A stretch of 53,272 nt of DNA, from contig NZ_JAUXOV010000066.1 in assembly GCF_030684215.1 (NCBI RefSeq), positions 1-53,272 on the forward strand, given 5' to 3'. A program made the position numbers and the translations under genes. The notes under the pieces were generated by a model. The model made no database searches. It worked only from the letters and a program-made list of their open reading frames with translations, and was not told where the DNA came from. Positions 9,020 through 17,110 of the stretch are shown here, piece after piece. Origin of the DNA: Pseudotabrizicola sp. (GTDB taxonomy: Bacteria; Pseudomonadota; Alphaproteobacteria; Rhodobacterales; Rhodobacteraceae). The first letter of the stretch is position 1. Each line of letters opens with the position of its first letter.

Positions 9020-9046
9020 GCCCGCGCCAGATTGGTGCGGGCTTTT
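9020..9046 (+). terminator. terminator after CPG-type ATPase
   Basis: GCCCGCGCCA and TGGTGCGGGC form a 10-bp stem with one G-U pair and a 3-nt loop, followed by TTTT, 25 bp after the ATPase stop codon. Confidence 0.75.
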
Positions 9047-9193
9047 CGACTCGTAGCGCGGCGTGTCCGGTCCATAAATGTTTGATGATATTCCAGCCTG
9101 CAATGATCTGTCGCAATGACATGAAAATTTCTTCCGATCACCCTTCTTGAAAACAAAATGCCCATAAAGTGGCTTTCCCAGGGGGGGATCAAT

Positions 9194-10303
9194 ATGCATT
9201 GGATAACCAAAACACTCGCGCCTAGCATCATCTTATGCGGCCTGATCGCCGTTGGCTTTTCGGCCACGGCACAGGAACAGAGAAAGCCCGATCTGGGGAA
9301 GATCACCGAGGCGTGGCTCTCCTCGCCCCATGCCGACCGAAGCGCGGAAGCCTTCAAGCACTGGAATGATGAGGACATCCGGATGGTGCCAAAGGAATGT
9401 TCGACCTGCCATACCAGTCGCGGGATCATCGACTATCTGGGCACGGATCTGCGCGCGGTGAATGTGATTGAGCAGCCGCAGCCGCTGGGCTCGACCGTGG
9501 ATTGCGTGACCTGCCACAACCCGAAATCAATGGCGCTGCAAAGCGTGGTGTTCCCCTCCGGCGCGCGTGTTGATGGGCTGGGCAAAGAGGCGATCTGCGC
9601 CACCTGCCATCAGGGTCGCGCCTCGGGTACGGATGTAACGGCAGCGGTTGCGGGGCGCGAGGATGATGTGGTCGCGGGCGATCTGACCTTCATCAACGTC
9701 CATTACAAAGCGGCGGCGGCAACCCAGATGGGCAGCGTGGCGGCGGGCGGCTATCAGTATGAGGGCCAGACCTATGCCGGCATTTTCATCCATGTGAAAG
9801 AGGAACCATCGACCTGCCTGTCGTGCCACAACCAGCACAGCCTGAAGGTAAAACCGATTGACACCTGCGTGACCTGCCACAAGGGGGCGACCAAATATTC
9901 CGATATTCGCAGCACAGAAATGGACGTGACCGGAACAGGCGACACGGCGCAGGGTATTGCCCATTCGATCACAACATTGCACGCCATGCTGGGGGCCGCG
10001 ATCCAGAAATACGCCGCCGAAGTTGCGGGGACGCCGGTTGTCTATGACCCGCACGCCTTCCCGTATTTCTTCATCGACACGGATGGAAATGGCGCAATCA
10101 CCCCCGGCGAGGCGATCTTTCCGAACCGCTATCAAAGCTGGACACCGCGCCTGCTGAAAGCGGCCTATAACTATCAGTTCATCGCCAAAGACCCCGGCGC
10201 CTACACCCATAACCCGCATTACGCGATCCAACTGCTGCAAGACAGCATGGCCGATCTGGGCAAGGCGGTAGAGGTTGATATGGCCGGGATGGTCCGGCCG
10301 TAA
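9194..10303 (+). CDS. periplasmic pentaheme cytochrome c
   Basis: A 369-aa exported protein. The start at 9194 gives a signal peptide (residues 1-26, cut after ATA). Five CXXCH haem sites are visible: residues 69-73, 104-108, 135-139, 208-212 and 225-229. The last 140 residues lack haem motifs but contain an EF-hand-like calcium loop, D295-x-D297-x-N299-x-x-I-x-x-x-E306. Multihaem cytochromes of this kind carry electrons in the periplasm between a membrane oxidoreductase and a terminal acceptor. It points toward the flavin/PepSY operon and ends 84 bp before the convergent ApbE gene. It lacks the 49-bp promoter element of its neighbours. The partner and the acceptor are not known. Confidence 0.88.
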   Translation: MHWITKTLAPSIILCGLIAVGFSATAQEQRKPDLGKITEAWLSSPHADRSAEAFKHWNDEDIRMVPKECSTCHTSRGIIDYLGTDLRAVNVIEQPQPLGSTVDCVTCHNPKSMALQSVVFPSGARVDGLGKEAICATCHQGRASGTDVTAAVAGREDDVVAGDLTFINVHYKAAAATQMGSVAAGGYQYEGQTYAGIFIHVKEEPSTCLSCHNQHSLKVKPIDTCVTCHKGATKYSDIRSTEMDVTGTGDTAQGIAHSITTLHAMLGAAIQKYAAEVAGTPVVYDPHAFPYFFIDTDGNGAITPGEAIFPNRYQSWTPRLLKAAYNYQFIAKDPGAYTHNPHYAIQLLQDSMADLGKAVEVDMAGMVRP

Positions 10304-10387
10304 CCTGCGCTACCGTTGATGCTTGCGGCAAGGCTGCCAATCCCCGCCCCGGTTTACTTATCTGACCGGCGTGGGGTCTTCAGCGCC

Positions 10388-11398
10388 TTACAACAGTCCG
10401 TGTTCGCCAGCTTCTGACCATTCACCCTCTTTTGCCAAGCCCTCCGCCGCTTGACCAAACACGCGCCCAACAGGCATACTTCGAATGCTATCCGTATTGT
10501 CACGCAGCAAAAACAACGCGTCGAGCCTAAATTGTCGGGCAAGCGTCGCACCATCGTCCAAGCCCATAACCATCAGCGCGGTCGCCCAGGCATCGGCCTC
10601 GGCACAGGTCTGGGCAATGACGGTGACCGAGACAGGCGGGGCCAGCAATGGCGCGCCTTTGGTTGGGTCCATGGTATGCGACAGGCGGCGTCCCTGCACA
10701 TTGACCCAGTGACGGTAATCGCCCGAGGTCGCAACGGCGGCGTCTTGCAGCGCCAAGATGGAATGCGGAGTGCGGCGCGTCATGTCGGGGGCCTCTACCG
10801 CGATCGTCCAGGGGGTGCCGTCCGGCCTTAACCCAAGCGCGCGCATCTCGCCGTCGATGCCGACAAGGGCGGAGGTAATCCCAAAACCGGTCAGCACCTC
10901 AGTCAGCCGGTCGACACCGTACCCCTTGGCAATCCCGTTCAGGTCTAGCGTGATCGGGGCACGCTTGCGCGCGCGCCCCGCTGCATCAAGGTCTAACACC
11001 TCATACGCAGGCAAGCGCGGCGCGCTCATCGCGGCGCGGATGTCTTCGGGTGTTGCGCATTGCGGACCAAAGCCCCACGCTGCCACGGCGTCGCCCATGC
11101 CAATATCAAACGCCCCATCTGTCGCCCGCCCAATTTTCAAGCCAAGGCGCAAAACCGTCATCAGCCGCGCCGGAACTGCCACCCATTCATCGACAGGTGC
11201 CGCGTTCAGACGCGTCAGATCGCTGGTGGGGTTCCATGTGGACATCTGATCATCCACCTCTCCTACCGCTGCTTGAAGTGCGGCCTGCACGGGTGCGGGG
11301 TCAAACCCCTCTGCCCTATAAAACAGCGCAGACCAGCGCGTGCCCATGGTGGGGCCGTTCAGCGCATGGCGCTGCAAGTCAGTAAACATCTTCGACAT
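10388..11398 (-). CDS. FAD:protein FMN transferase, ApbE family
   Basis: A 336-aa ApbE-family enzyme, which attaches FMN covalently to Thr or Ser of target proteins. Family blocks are visible: GPTMGTRWS near the amino end, STWNPTSDLTRLN, DGAFDIGMGDAV, LDLNGIAKGYGVD and VGIDGEMRALG. Unlike many relatives it has no evident signal peptide or lipobox, so it may act in the cytoplasm or modify the cytoplasmic part of its target. Its start overlaps the end of the PepSY/flavoprotein gene by 20 bp, so it is the last gene of a four-gene operon. The likely substrates are partners in the same operon, although I see no certain flavinylation motif in them. Confidence 0.9.
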   Translation of the reverse strand: MSKMFTDLQRHALNGPTMGTRWSALFYRAEGFDPAPVQAALQAAVGEVDDQMSTWNPTSDLTRLNAAPVDEWVAVPARLMTVLRLGLKIGRATDGAFDIGMGDAVAAWGFGPQCATPEDIRAAMSAPRLPAYEVLDLDAAGRARKRAPITLDLNGIAKGYGVDRLTEVLTGFGITSALVGIDGEMRALGLRPDGTPWTIAVEAPDMTRRTPHSILALQDAAVATSGDYRHWVNVQGRRLSHTMDPTKGAPLLAPPVSVTVIAQTCAEADAWATALMVMGLDDGATLARQFRLDALFLLRDNTDSIRSMPVGRVFGQAAEGLAKEGEWSEAGEHGLL

Positions 11399-13583
11399 AA
11401 CGCCCCTCTGCTTTCAGTGCGATTGGCGTCAGCCCAACGGGGGCGAGAATATCCGCCAGCGCATCGGCGACCCCGACGGCCATCTCTCGGCCGCCGCACA
11501 CCATCACCCGCGCGCCATCTCGGATCAGTCGGGCAACCTCCGCCCCCTCAGCGCGCAACGCGTCCTGAACATAATGCGGCTTGGCCCCGCGTGATATGGC
11601 TGTGACCAGTCGGGTCAGGTGACCCTGCGCCTGCCAGACCCCGAAATCTTCGCCGTAAAGAAAGTCACTGTCGGGGTGGCGCATGCCAAAGAACAGGTGA
11701 ATCGGGCGGTTGCGGGCATTGGCACGGGTGAAGCCTGCAAGCGGGCCGATGCCGGTGCCCGCCCCGATCAGAATCAGCGGTGCAGCGCTGCGGTCCGCGT
11801 GGAACCTGGGGTTGGGGCGCAGGAAGGCGGCCACGCTGTCACCGGGTTCCAACGCCATAAGCTGGCCGGAGCAAAGACCGCCGGGCAGTTTTCGGACCAC
11901 AACCTCAACAAAACCATCCCGACGTCCCGAGGCCAGCGAATAGAAGCGGGGCAACGTCGCACCCTCGGGCAGGATGCCCAAAAGGTCGCCCGCCTGAAAC
12001 CGACCAAAGCCACGGCCCGTCAAACGTCGCCAAAGCGAAATCTTCGGCAGGGCAAAGCGCAGGATTGCGGTCTGGGCCTGCACCTCGGCCCCGTAATCGC
12101 GGCGGGACATCAGCGTCAAAGGCTGCGATTGCGGCACAACCGGTAGGTGGGTGAGGGCAAGGGTGATGCCCATAGCGGCCCCAAGCGCCTGGCCCCAGCG
12201 GGCAAAATCCTGCGGCGATTGGCGGTCGACGGTATCAAAAGCAAGCAGCTCCTGCCAGCCTTTGGCCTCGGCGGCAGTAGATACCGCTTTGGCAAAGGTG
12301 CAGTATTGCGGAAAACTGCGATCCCCAAAGCCAAGCACCGCGAGCGGGATTGCGGGGGCGGCGTCACCCTGCTCAAGCCGGTCAAGAAAACCTCTGGCCG
12401 AGGCAGGTGCAGCCCCATCGCCATAGGTCGCGGCAAGCACAATAATACGGTCCGCACGCGCATAGCGTTTTGGATCAAAAGCCGACATCGGTGCGGCATG
12501 AACAGTTTGCCCGGCCTCGGTCAGCGCGCGGTGCAGCGTTGCCGCAAAGCCCCAGGTGCTGCCGCCCTCGCTACCAACCAGCAGAATCGTTTGCGCCTGC
12601 TCGGCGGGTTGATTGCCCCGGATCTGCGGCCTGCCGCGTCGCGCCGCCAGCCAGATCACAACACCCGTCACGCCCATCACCGGCACGCCAAGCGCCATCA
12701 TCCCCAGCACCAACCCCAAAACTGCCGCCCCCTGCCCGGTATGCAGCATCACGATGGTTTCCGATGCCCGTTCCCACCCGGTCAGATCGGCCCAGCCAAG
12801 CAACGCGCCGGTGCCTTGGTCAAGGTATCCGGTGCCGCTGTCAGTCTTCAGCGTAAAAACATCAGTGGCGTCATCCAGATAGGGAAAGCTCAACTCGCGC
12901 AGCGCTGACGCTGGGGTCTGCCCGAGCAGATCAATTGCACCCGGTATCATACCCGTCTGACCACTTGGCGCTGCATAGCTCAGCGTAGTGCCGCCATCGG
13001 GGAGAAAATCAAAGGTGGAGGCGGTCATCCACAGCGCCGTAAGCGAGGACAGCACAAGGCCGACAATGGCGACGCGCGCGATTTCCACATGCAGCCGCCC
13101 CGATAGCGGTCCGCGCAAGGGTGCGAACCAGCGCCGCCAGCCGCCGGCACGCCGCACCACAAGCACCGCGCCAGACAGCGCCAGCACCAGCATTGCCGCC
13201 GCCCCTGCTGCCATAGCAATGCGCCCGCCATCCCCCAAGAACAGTGAGCGGTGCAGGTTGGTCAGCCAGCGTTCAAATCGATTGGGGTCGGCTGATGCGA
13301 CGCCCTGGCCGGTTGCAGGGTCGATGACCGCCGCGCCTGGTGTGCCGCCATCGAACCAATAAGCGGTGATCCGGCCAGACGGCGCGCGCCGGATTTGTTC
13401 AACCCCCGGATAGGCAGTCTGGATGCGCGCTGCGAGGTCGGCCACGCTCAGTCCGGCCTCGACCTGCGGCGCAGTCAAACGCTCGGCAGCTGGAAACACC
13501 GACAGCACAGCGCCGCTCAGCGCCAGAACGGTTATCAGGGCAAGGGCCAACAGACCCGGCCAACGGTGAAGGATGCGGATCAT
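11379..13583 (-). CDS. PepSY membrane protein fused to flavodoxin and NAD(P)H reductase
   Basis: A 734-aa fusion. The first ~320 residues are a PepSY-associated membrane unit: a helix near 8-28, PepSY-like periplasmic segment, and further helices near 120-140, 170-190 and 285-315. Then comes a flavodoxin-like domain (LLVGSEGGSTWGFA, later VLAATYGDGAAP) and a CysJ-like ferredoxin-NADP reductase module with the FAD motif RFYSLASGR, the NAD(P) loop GAGTGIGPLAGF and the terminal YVEDVY. It should take electrons from NADPH in the cytoplasm through FAD and FMN and across the membrane. Related fusions occur in ferric-siderophore or periplasmic reduction clusters with DUF2271 proteins and ApbE. It is the third gene of the operon. 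Confidence 0.92.
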   Translation of the reverse strand: MIRILHRWPGLLALALITVLALSGAVLSVFPAAERLTAPQVEAGLSVADLAARIQTAYPGVEQIRRAPSGRITAYWFDGGTPGAAVIDPATGQGVASADPNRFERWLTNLHRSLFLGDGGRIAMAAGAAAMLVLALSGAVLVVRRAGGWRRWFAPLRGPLSGRLHVEIARVAIVGLVLSSLTALWMTASTFDFLPDGGTTLSYAAPSGQTGMIPGAIDLLGQTPASALRELSFPYLDDATDVFTLKTDSGTGYLDQGTGALLGWADLTGWERASETIVMLHTGQGAAVLGLVLGMMALGVPVMGVTGVVIWLAARRGRPQIRGNQPAEQAQTILLVGSEGGSTWGFAATLHRALTEAGQTVHAAPMSAFDPKRYARADRIIVLAATYGDGAAPASARGFLDRLEQGDAAPAIPLAVLGFGDRSFPQYCTFAKAVSTAAEAKGWQELLAFDTVDRQSPQDFARWGQALGAAMGITLALTHLPVVPQSQPLTLMSRRDYGAEVQAQTAILRFALPKISLWRRLTGRGFGRFQAGDLLGILPEGATLPRFYSLASGRRDGFVEVVVRKLPGGLCSGQLMALEPGDSVAAFLRPNPRFHADRSAAPLILIGAGTGIGPLAGFTRANARNRPIHLFFGMRHPDSDFLYGEDFGVWQAQGHLTRLVTAISRGAKPHYVQDALRAEGAEVARLIRDGARVMVCGGREMAVGVADALADILAPVGLTPIALKAEGRYVEDVY

Positions 13584-13596
13584 GGCCCTGCCTTTC

Positions 13597-14067
13597 TTAC
13601 ATGTCGTAGGTGAAGCTGGCGACGTAGCGACGCCCTTTCACGGCTGTTCCGGCACCAGTCGTGGTCAACGGCACCGCAACCTCATTCGGGCTGTTGCGCA
13701 TCTCCTCAACCGCGGCGTCGATATGCAGGGTATAGCCCGCGTCAAACAGCGCATCGGCCAGATCCAGCGTAATCTCCAGTGTCCGGCCTGCGCCAACACT
13801 GGCCCCGGTGATACCGTTGATCTGGCCCAAATCGCCGCCAGTGGCACGATACCAATCGCTCAGGCTATCGTAATATTTCGACTTGCCACCCGCCATCCAA
13901 AGCGTGCCTGCATAGGCCCCCGAAGGATCAGTGACATAAAGCGCAAGATAGGCACCGTCGCCGCCGTAATTGCTCAGTTGCGTGGTCAGCGTGACCGGCC
14001 GTGCAATAGCAAGGCCGGGAAGCGTCAGCGCCGTTGTCAGCGCCAGAGTTGCGAGAAGGGATTTCAT
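13597..14067 (-). CDS. DUF2271 family periplasmic protein
   Basis: A 156-aa exported protein with a signal peptide (MKSLLATLALTTALTLPGLA, cut after AIA). The mature part is beta-rich and matches the DUF2271 pattern: YLALYVTDPSGAYAGTLWMAGGKSKYY, then SDWYRATGG, and a closing RRYVASFTYDM. The family is of unknown biochemistry but is regularly encoded beside PepSY-domain flavoreductases and ApbE, as here, and may be a periplasmic partner of the reductase. It starts after AAAAGGAAAA and ends 13 bp before the reductase gene. Confidence 0.85.
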   Translation of the reverse strand: MKSLLATLALTTALTLPGLAIARPVTLTTQLSNYGGDGAYLALYVTDPSGAYAGTLWMAGGKSKYYDSLSDWYRATGGDLGQINGITGASVGAGRTLEITLDLADALFDAGYTLHIDAAVEEMRNSPNEVAVPLTTTGAGTAVKGRRYVASFTYDM

Positions 14068-14110
14068 CGGGATTTTCCTTTTTAGTCTGGGAAGGAGCGG
14101 GCGTGCGGGA

Positions 14111-14548
14111 TCATTTCACCAGAACCTTTGGTGGCGCGCCGTTGCCAAAGAGGGGGTTTGGAGGTGCCATGCTGGGTGCTGTGGGGTTTACTGCGTCCTT
14201 GCGATCACGACGCGGACGATCCTTGTCATCGTCATCATCGTCATCATCGTCGTCATCCCCGTCATCACTCTTGTATTTCATCTTGATTATCCGAAGCGTC
14301 GCGGGGTCGATCTTGGCCTTGATTTCCCGCCCAGTGGCATCGCGGCCTTTGATCTCATAGCAACCGTCATCGATCTTGATGCGGCGCAGGGTCCAGCCGT
14401 TGTCTTGCGCCAAGCGCTCCACCGCCTCGCGCGGCTGCCAATTGGCCAGCGGCACAGAGCAATCATCATCGGCAAACGCCATGCCCGCCGGGAGGGTGGC
14501 AAGCAAAGCGAGGACTGTCAGAGTCCTTTTTATGGGGGTCTTTTTCAT
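14111..14548 (-). CDS. exported PepSY-domain protein with poly-aspartate tract
   Basis: A 145-aa protein. The start at 14548 is preceded by AAGGAGA; the frame reaches further up but the signal peptide begins here (MKKTPIKRTLTVLALLATL, cut after AFA). Residues about 26-85 form one PepSY domain (WQPREAVERLAQDNGWTLRRIKIDDGCYEIKG). Then follows an acidic run with 13 Asp out of 14 residues, and a proline-rich tail. PepSY domains bind or gate redox partners or proteases. The acidic run could bind calcium or ferric iron, which would suit a reductase that reduces bound metal. It is the first gene of the operon and lies 44 bp downstream of the 49-bp element. Confidence 0.85.
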   Translation of the reverse strand: MKKTPIKRTLTVLALLATLPAGMAFADDDCSVPLANWQPREAVERLAQDNGWTLRRIKIDDGCYEIKGRDATGREIKAKIDPATLRIIKMKYKSDDGDDDDDDDDDDDKDRPRRDRKDAVNPTAPSMAPPNPLFGNGAPPKVLVK

Positions 14549-14592
14549 TGGGGGTCTCCTTCCACCTGATAAGATCACCCTAGAGGGGGCAC

Positions 14593-14641
14593 CTGAGGGG
14601 GGGCTGACGGTCTGGCCGTTTTTGCTTCAGCTTGGCGTCAG
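14593..14641 (-). promoter_or_regulatory. 49-bp palindromic element, copy A
   Basis: CTGA at 14593 and 14604, TCAG at 14627 and 14638: two 11-bp-spaced pairs in opposite orientation with 19 bp between them. The inner edge is 44 bp before the start codon of the PepSY operon. The 11-bp period is the one at which OmpR/PhoB-family dimers bind. The same arrangement recurs at 15370 and 17018. The likely binder is the response regulator encoded at 17111. Confidence 0.8.
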
Positions 14642-14644
14642 GAA

Positions 14645-14683
14645 CGCGACAAAAAAGAAGGCCGACTGCGACAGTCGGCCTTT
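14645..14683 (-). terminator. intrinsic terminator, minus strand
   Basis: AAGGCCGACTG and its perfect complement form an 11-bp stem with a 3-nt loop; read on the minus strand it is followed by TTCTTTTTTG. It closes the transcript of the broken gene at 14718-15326 and insulates it from the PepSY operon promoter. Confidence 0.85.
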
Positions 14684-14717
14684 CATTGAAGTGTGCCCAT
14701 GTGGCGCGACCCTTGGT

Positions 14718-15326
14718 TCAGTTCCGCTTGTCGGTTTCATGCGGATTGCCAACGCCCATCATCGGGAAGGGGCTTGAACCATTAAGCGGGCCGGGATCTA
14801 TTTGAAATCCGGCGGGGCGTGGGATGCTCAGCTGCGCTTGCAACGATGCGCCGACAAGCAGTGCCGCGGGGTAAAGCACCTGAACATCGCTCACCTCATG
14901 CCAGATCATCCGCTCGGCAAGACGCACGGTTTCGGGTTGCCCGGCCTCATCCGCTGCGGCGTAGAGATCAACAAGGGCGATAACGAGGTCCACATCGCTG
15001 TCGTGTATCTGCGCCAGCTCTGCCTCCAGCACCTGCAACCGTTCAGGCATTTGCGGGTCCTTCGGCATCTGCCCACCGGCGGCGACATCGGTAAAGCCAA
15101 GGATCGGCAAGATGAGCCTTTCCTACGCTGCGTTATGCGGCCCCATAAGGTCGGCCGCGACGCGAGCTGTGCTGCCAACCGCGCCGGACTTGTCCGCGAC
15201 CTGTTCAAGCTGTGACTGGAAATCCGCGTGAACGGCGCTCAGGGAATATGGCGCCTCAAAGGGGGCGGCCAATACTGTCGTGGCCAGTGCGGACAGGACT
15301 GCGGATACAACAAGGTTCGTATGCAT
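14718..15326 (-). pseudogene. exported protein gene interrupted by one in-frame TAG
   Basis: Two frames, 15326-15123 (67 codons) and 15110-14718, lie in the same phase and are divided by a single TAG at 15125-15123. The first has a start with GAAAGGAG and a signal peptide (NLVVSAVLSALATTVLA). Reading through gives LMGPHNAA, then the stop, then ERLILPILGFTD, which is a continuous helical motif, and a helical rest (LVIALVDLYAAADEAGQPE). One change (for example from CAG or GAG) explains it. The protein family is not known to me. The intact promoter element B and terminator suggest the loss is recent; suppression or a sequencing error are alternatives. The second frame has an ATG at 15110 but no evident ribosome site. 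Confidence 0.7.
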
Positions 15327-15369
15327 GATATTCTCCTTTCATCTGATGTACTCAATCTGCGCTCACCAA

Positions 15370-15418
15370 CTGATCCGCACCTGACGAAGCCGCAATTATT
15401 GCTTCAGCTTGCTGTCAG
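15370..15418 (-). promoter_or_regulatory. 49-bp palindromic element, copy B
   Basis: CTGA at 15370 and 15381, TCAG at 15404 and 15415, the same 11-34-45 spacing as at 14593. Its inner edge is 43 bp before the start codon at 15326. The first TCAG pair shares CTTCAGCTTG with copy A. Confidence 0.8.
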
Positions 15419-15427
15419 AAATGACAA

Positions 15428-15452
15428 AGCCCCGCCGGGAACCTGCGGGGCT
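15428..15452 (-). terminator. terminator after membrane flavocytochrome gene
   Basis: AGCCCCGC and GCGGGGCT form a perfect 8-bp stem with a 9-nt loop; on the minus strand it is followed by TTTGTCATTT. It lies 43 bp past the stop codon of the 15496-16851 gene. Confidence 0.65.
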
Positions 15453-15495
15453 TACGGGCACTGTTTTGCGGCCTATCGATCTGATGAACTGCATC

Positions 15496-16851
15496 TCATG
15501 CGAATTCAAAATGCTCAAACCGCACCCGTCGCGGCGTCTGGCCGCGGGTTTTCAGATCCTTGAGGATTCCATCCTTCAAGCCCTTCGGCCCGCAGAACCA
15601 AAGTTCGGCCTCCCCAACCGGGAAGCGGACCGACCCGATCACATGGTCCCCTGTCAAGCGCCCATCGCGCGCAGTCGCAACCACCTCATAGCTGAAGCGC
15701 GGATTGCGCCCGACCGCAGCCTGCAGGATTTCCAGACCGATTGCGTCTTCCGGCGTGCGGACACAGTAAAGGAGGTGGATTTCACGCCGCTCCGTCTCCG
15801 CGAGGCTCTCTGCCCAGGCGAGAAACGGCGTGATGCCAATACCGCCAGCCAGCCAGATCTGCCGCGTGCCGCCCTTGCGGAAATTGAACCGTCCGTAGGG
15901 GCCTTCGACCTGCACGCTCATGCCCGCTCGCAGGGCGTCGGGCAGTCGTCTTGTCCAACCGCCGAGCGCCCGTATATACAGTGTCAGCGTACCATCAGGG
16001 CGCGCGGCGCTGGCAATTGTGAAGGGATGCGGCTCTGACAACCCAGCCTCAGGCGCGCGGACAAAGGCAAACTGCCCCGGCCGCCAGCGCATGGCCCGCC
16101 CCTTGGGTGTCAGGGTCAGTGCTGTAATCTCCCCTTGCCGGCTGACCCGACTGACTGTGAACGCCCGGCGGCGCAGATGCGGGGCTATGAACTCGGTATG
16201 GACCCATGAGATCAGCCCGGCGATTCCAAACAGGTTCAGAAGCACTGATAGCGACGGATCAACCCCGGTTGGCAGGTCGACGAAAAATTGGTGAAACACG
16301 ACGATAGCGAAAAGAACGCCCATGAAGCGATGGCTGAAACGCCAGAGCGGATAAGGAATCTCCAGCCTGACAAACGGAAGCCGTCGGAACCAACTGATCG
16401 CGATCAACGCAAGCAGCGCATTGAAAGCGAACTCGCCTGCGTCGCTGGCGAAATCGCCCAACCCGGTCTCCCGGACCGTGCGCTCAAAGTCGGGTTCAAA
16501 CTGGTCATGCAGGATCATCAGGACCAGCGCCGATATGCCAAGCCATTTGTGAACCCGGTACATGCGGTCGAGCCCGCCAAAGGCAGGCTCCAGCAGGCGC
16601 GGGCGCGCCGCAAGGATCAGGGTCTGGCTCATGGCGACGACGGCAGCGGCCCCAACAGCGATTCCGATGGCCACATCAAATCCATAGGGCGCATAAGTGA
16701 CGAAGCCGAGGACGCCCGCCAGAATGCACGGCAGCCCGACCATCAAGAGCCCGGTCACATTCAGGGCGCTGCTCGCGGCAGGAACCCCGGGGATGGATCG
16801 AAGGTTTGACGCCAGGCGGGTATTGCTGGCGCGTTCTGCTACATCCGACAT
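15496..16851 (-). CDS. ferric-reductase-like membrane flavocytochrome
   Basis: A 451-aa protein. The start at 16851 (MSDVAERASN) is chosen because a small upstream ORF ends 7 bp before it; an in-frame ATG at 16890 is an alternative. The first ~220 residues hold six or so membrane helices of the ferric reductase-like transmembrane type, with histidines in HKWLGI, ILHDQF, FSHRF and VFHQFF that can hold two b haems. Then comes an FAD domain (PHPFTIAS) and an NAD(P) domain (LAGGIGITPFLAW, FCGPKGLKDG). It should move electrons from NAD(P)H across the membrane to an outside acceptor such as ferric iron or a periplasmic partner. Expressed with the leader ORF from element C. Confidence 0.88.
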   Translation of the reverse strand: MSDVAERASNTRLASNLRSIPGVPAASSALNVTGLLMVGLPCILAGVLGFVTYAPYGFDVAIGIAVGAAAVVAMSQTLILAARPRLLEPAFGGLDRMYRVHKWLGISALVLMILHDQFEPDFERTVRETGLGDFASDAGEFAFNALLALIAISWFRRLPFVRLEIPYPLWRFSHRFMGVLFAIVVFHQFFVDLPTGVDPSLSVLLNLFGIAGLISWVHTEFIAPHLRRRAFTVSRVSRQGEITALTLTPKGRAMRWRPGQFAFVRAPEAGLSEPHPFTIASAARPDGTLTLYIRALGGWTRRLPDALRAGMSVQVEGPYGRFNFRKGGTRQIWLAGGIGITPFLAWAESLAETERREIHLLYCVRTPEDAIGLEILQAAVGRNPRFSYEVVATARDGRLTGDHVIGSVRFPVGEAELWFCGPKGLKDGILKDLKTRGQTPRRVRFEHFEFA

Positions 16852-16858
16852 TGCCTCG

Positions 16859-16966
16859 CTACTCCCTGTCCTGCCGCGCATCGGCCTCACGCAGGGGCCG
16901 ATGCGCCAAAGCCACCCCAGCCGGAAAGACCATCAGAAGGTCGAGAATTGTTAATGTCTTCTTCAT
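16859..16966 (-). CDS. 35-codon ORF with signal-peptide-like sequence upstream of flavocytochrome
   Basis: ATG at 16966 follows AAGGAG with good spacing. The product begins MKKTLTILDLLMVFPAGVAL and ends after 35 residues with a TAG 7 bp before the flavocytochrome start. The amino end closely resembles the signal peptide of the PepSY protein at 14548 (MKKTPIKRTLTVLALL, then LPAGMAFA). It may be a decayed PepSY gene that has kept its start and now serves as a translational leader, or a real small exported peptide. It lies 51 bp from element C. Confidence 0.55.
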   Translation of the reverse strand: MKKTLTILDLLMVFPAGVALAHRPLREADARQDRE

Positions 16967-17017
16967 AGGTCAAACTCCTTGCAGGGTTCATCGTGCTACA
17001 ACTCATGCGCGGTGAAA

Positions 17018-17066
17018 CTGACAGCATCCTGAAGCGTTTGCCCTGGCCGCATCAGCGTTGCGTCAG
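17018..17066. promoter_or_regulatory. 49-bp palindromic element, copy C, between divergent promoters
   Basis: CTGA at 17018 and 17029, TCAG at 17052 and 17063, again with offsets 0-11-34-45. It sits between the leader ORF/flavocytochrome transcript (start codon 51 bp to the left) and the response regulator (start codon 44 bp to the right). The symmetry of the element suits divergent control and means the regulator probably controls its own gene. Confidence 0.8.
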
Positions 17067-17110
17067 GTAGACCGATCATTAAGGGTCATAGTGAAAGGAA
17101 CCAACCGGCC

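Noticed and set aside
14221-14275. Short tandem repeat (TCATCG units) as a possible CRISPR or microsatellite
   Set aside because: It lies in the coding sequence of the PepSY protein and encodes the Asp run with mixed codons; there are no spacers.
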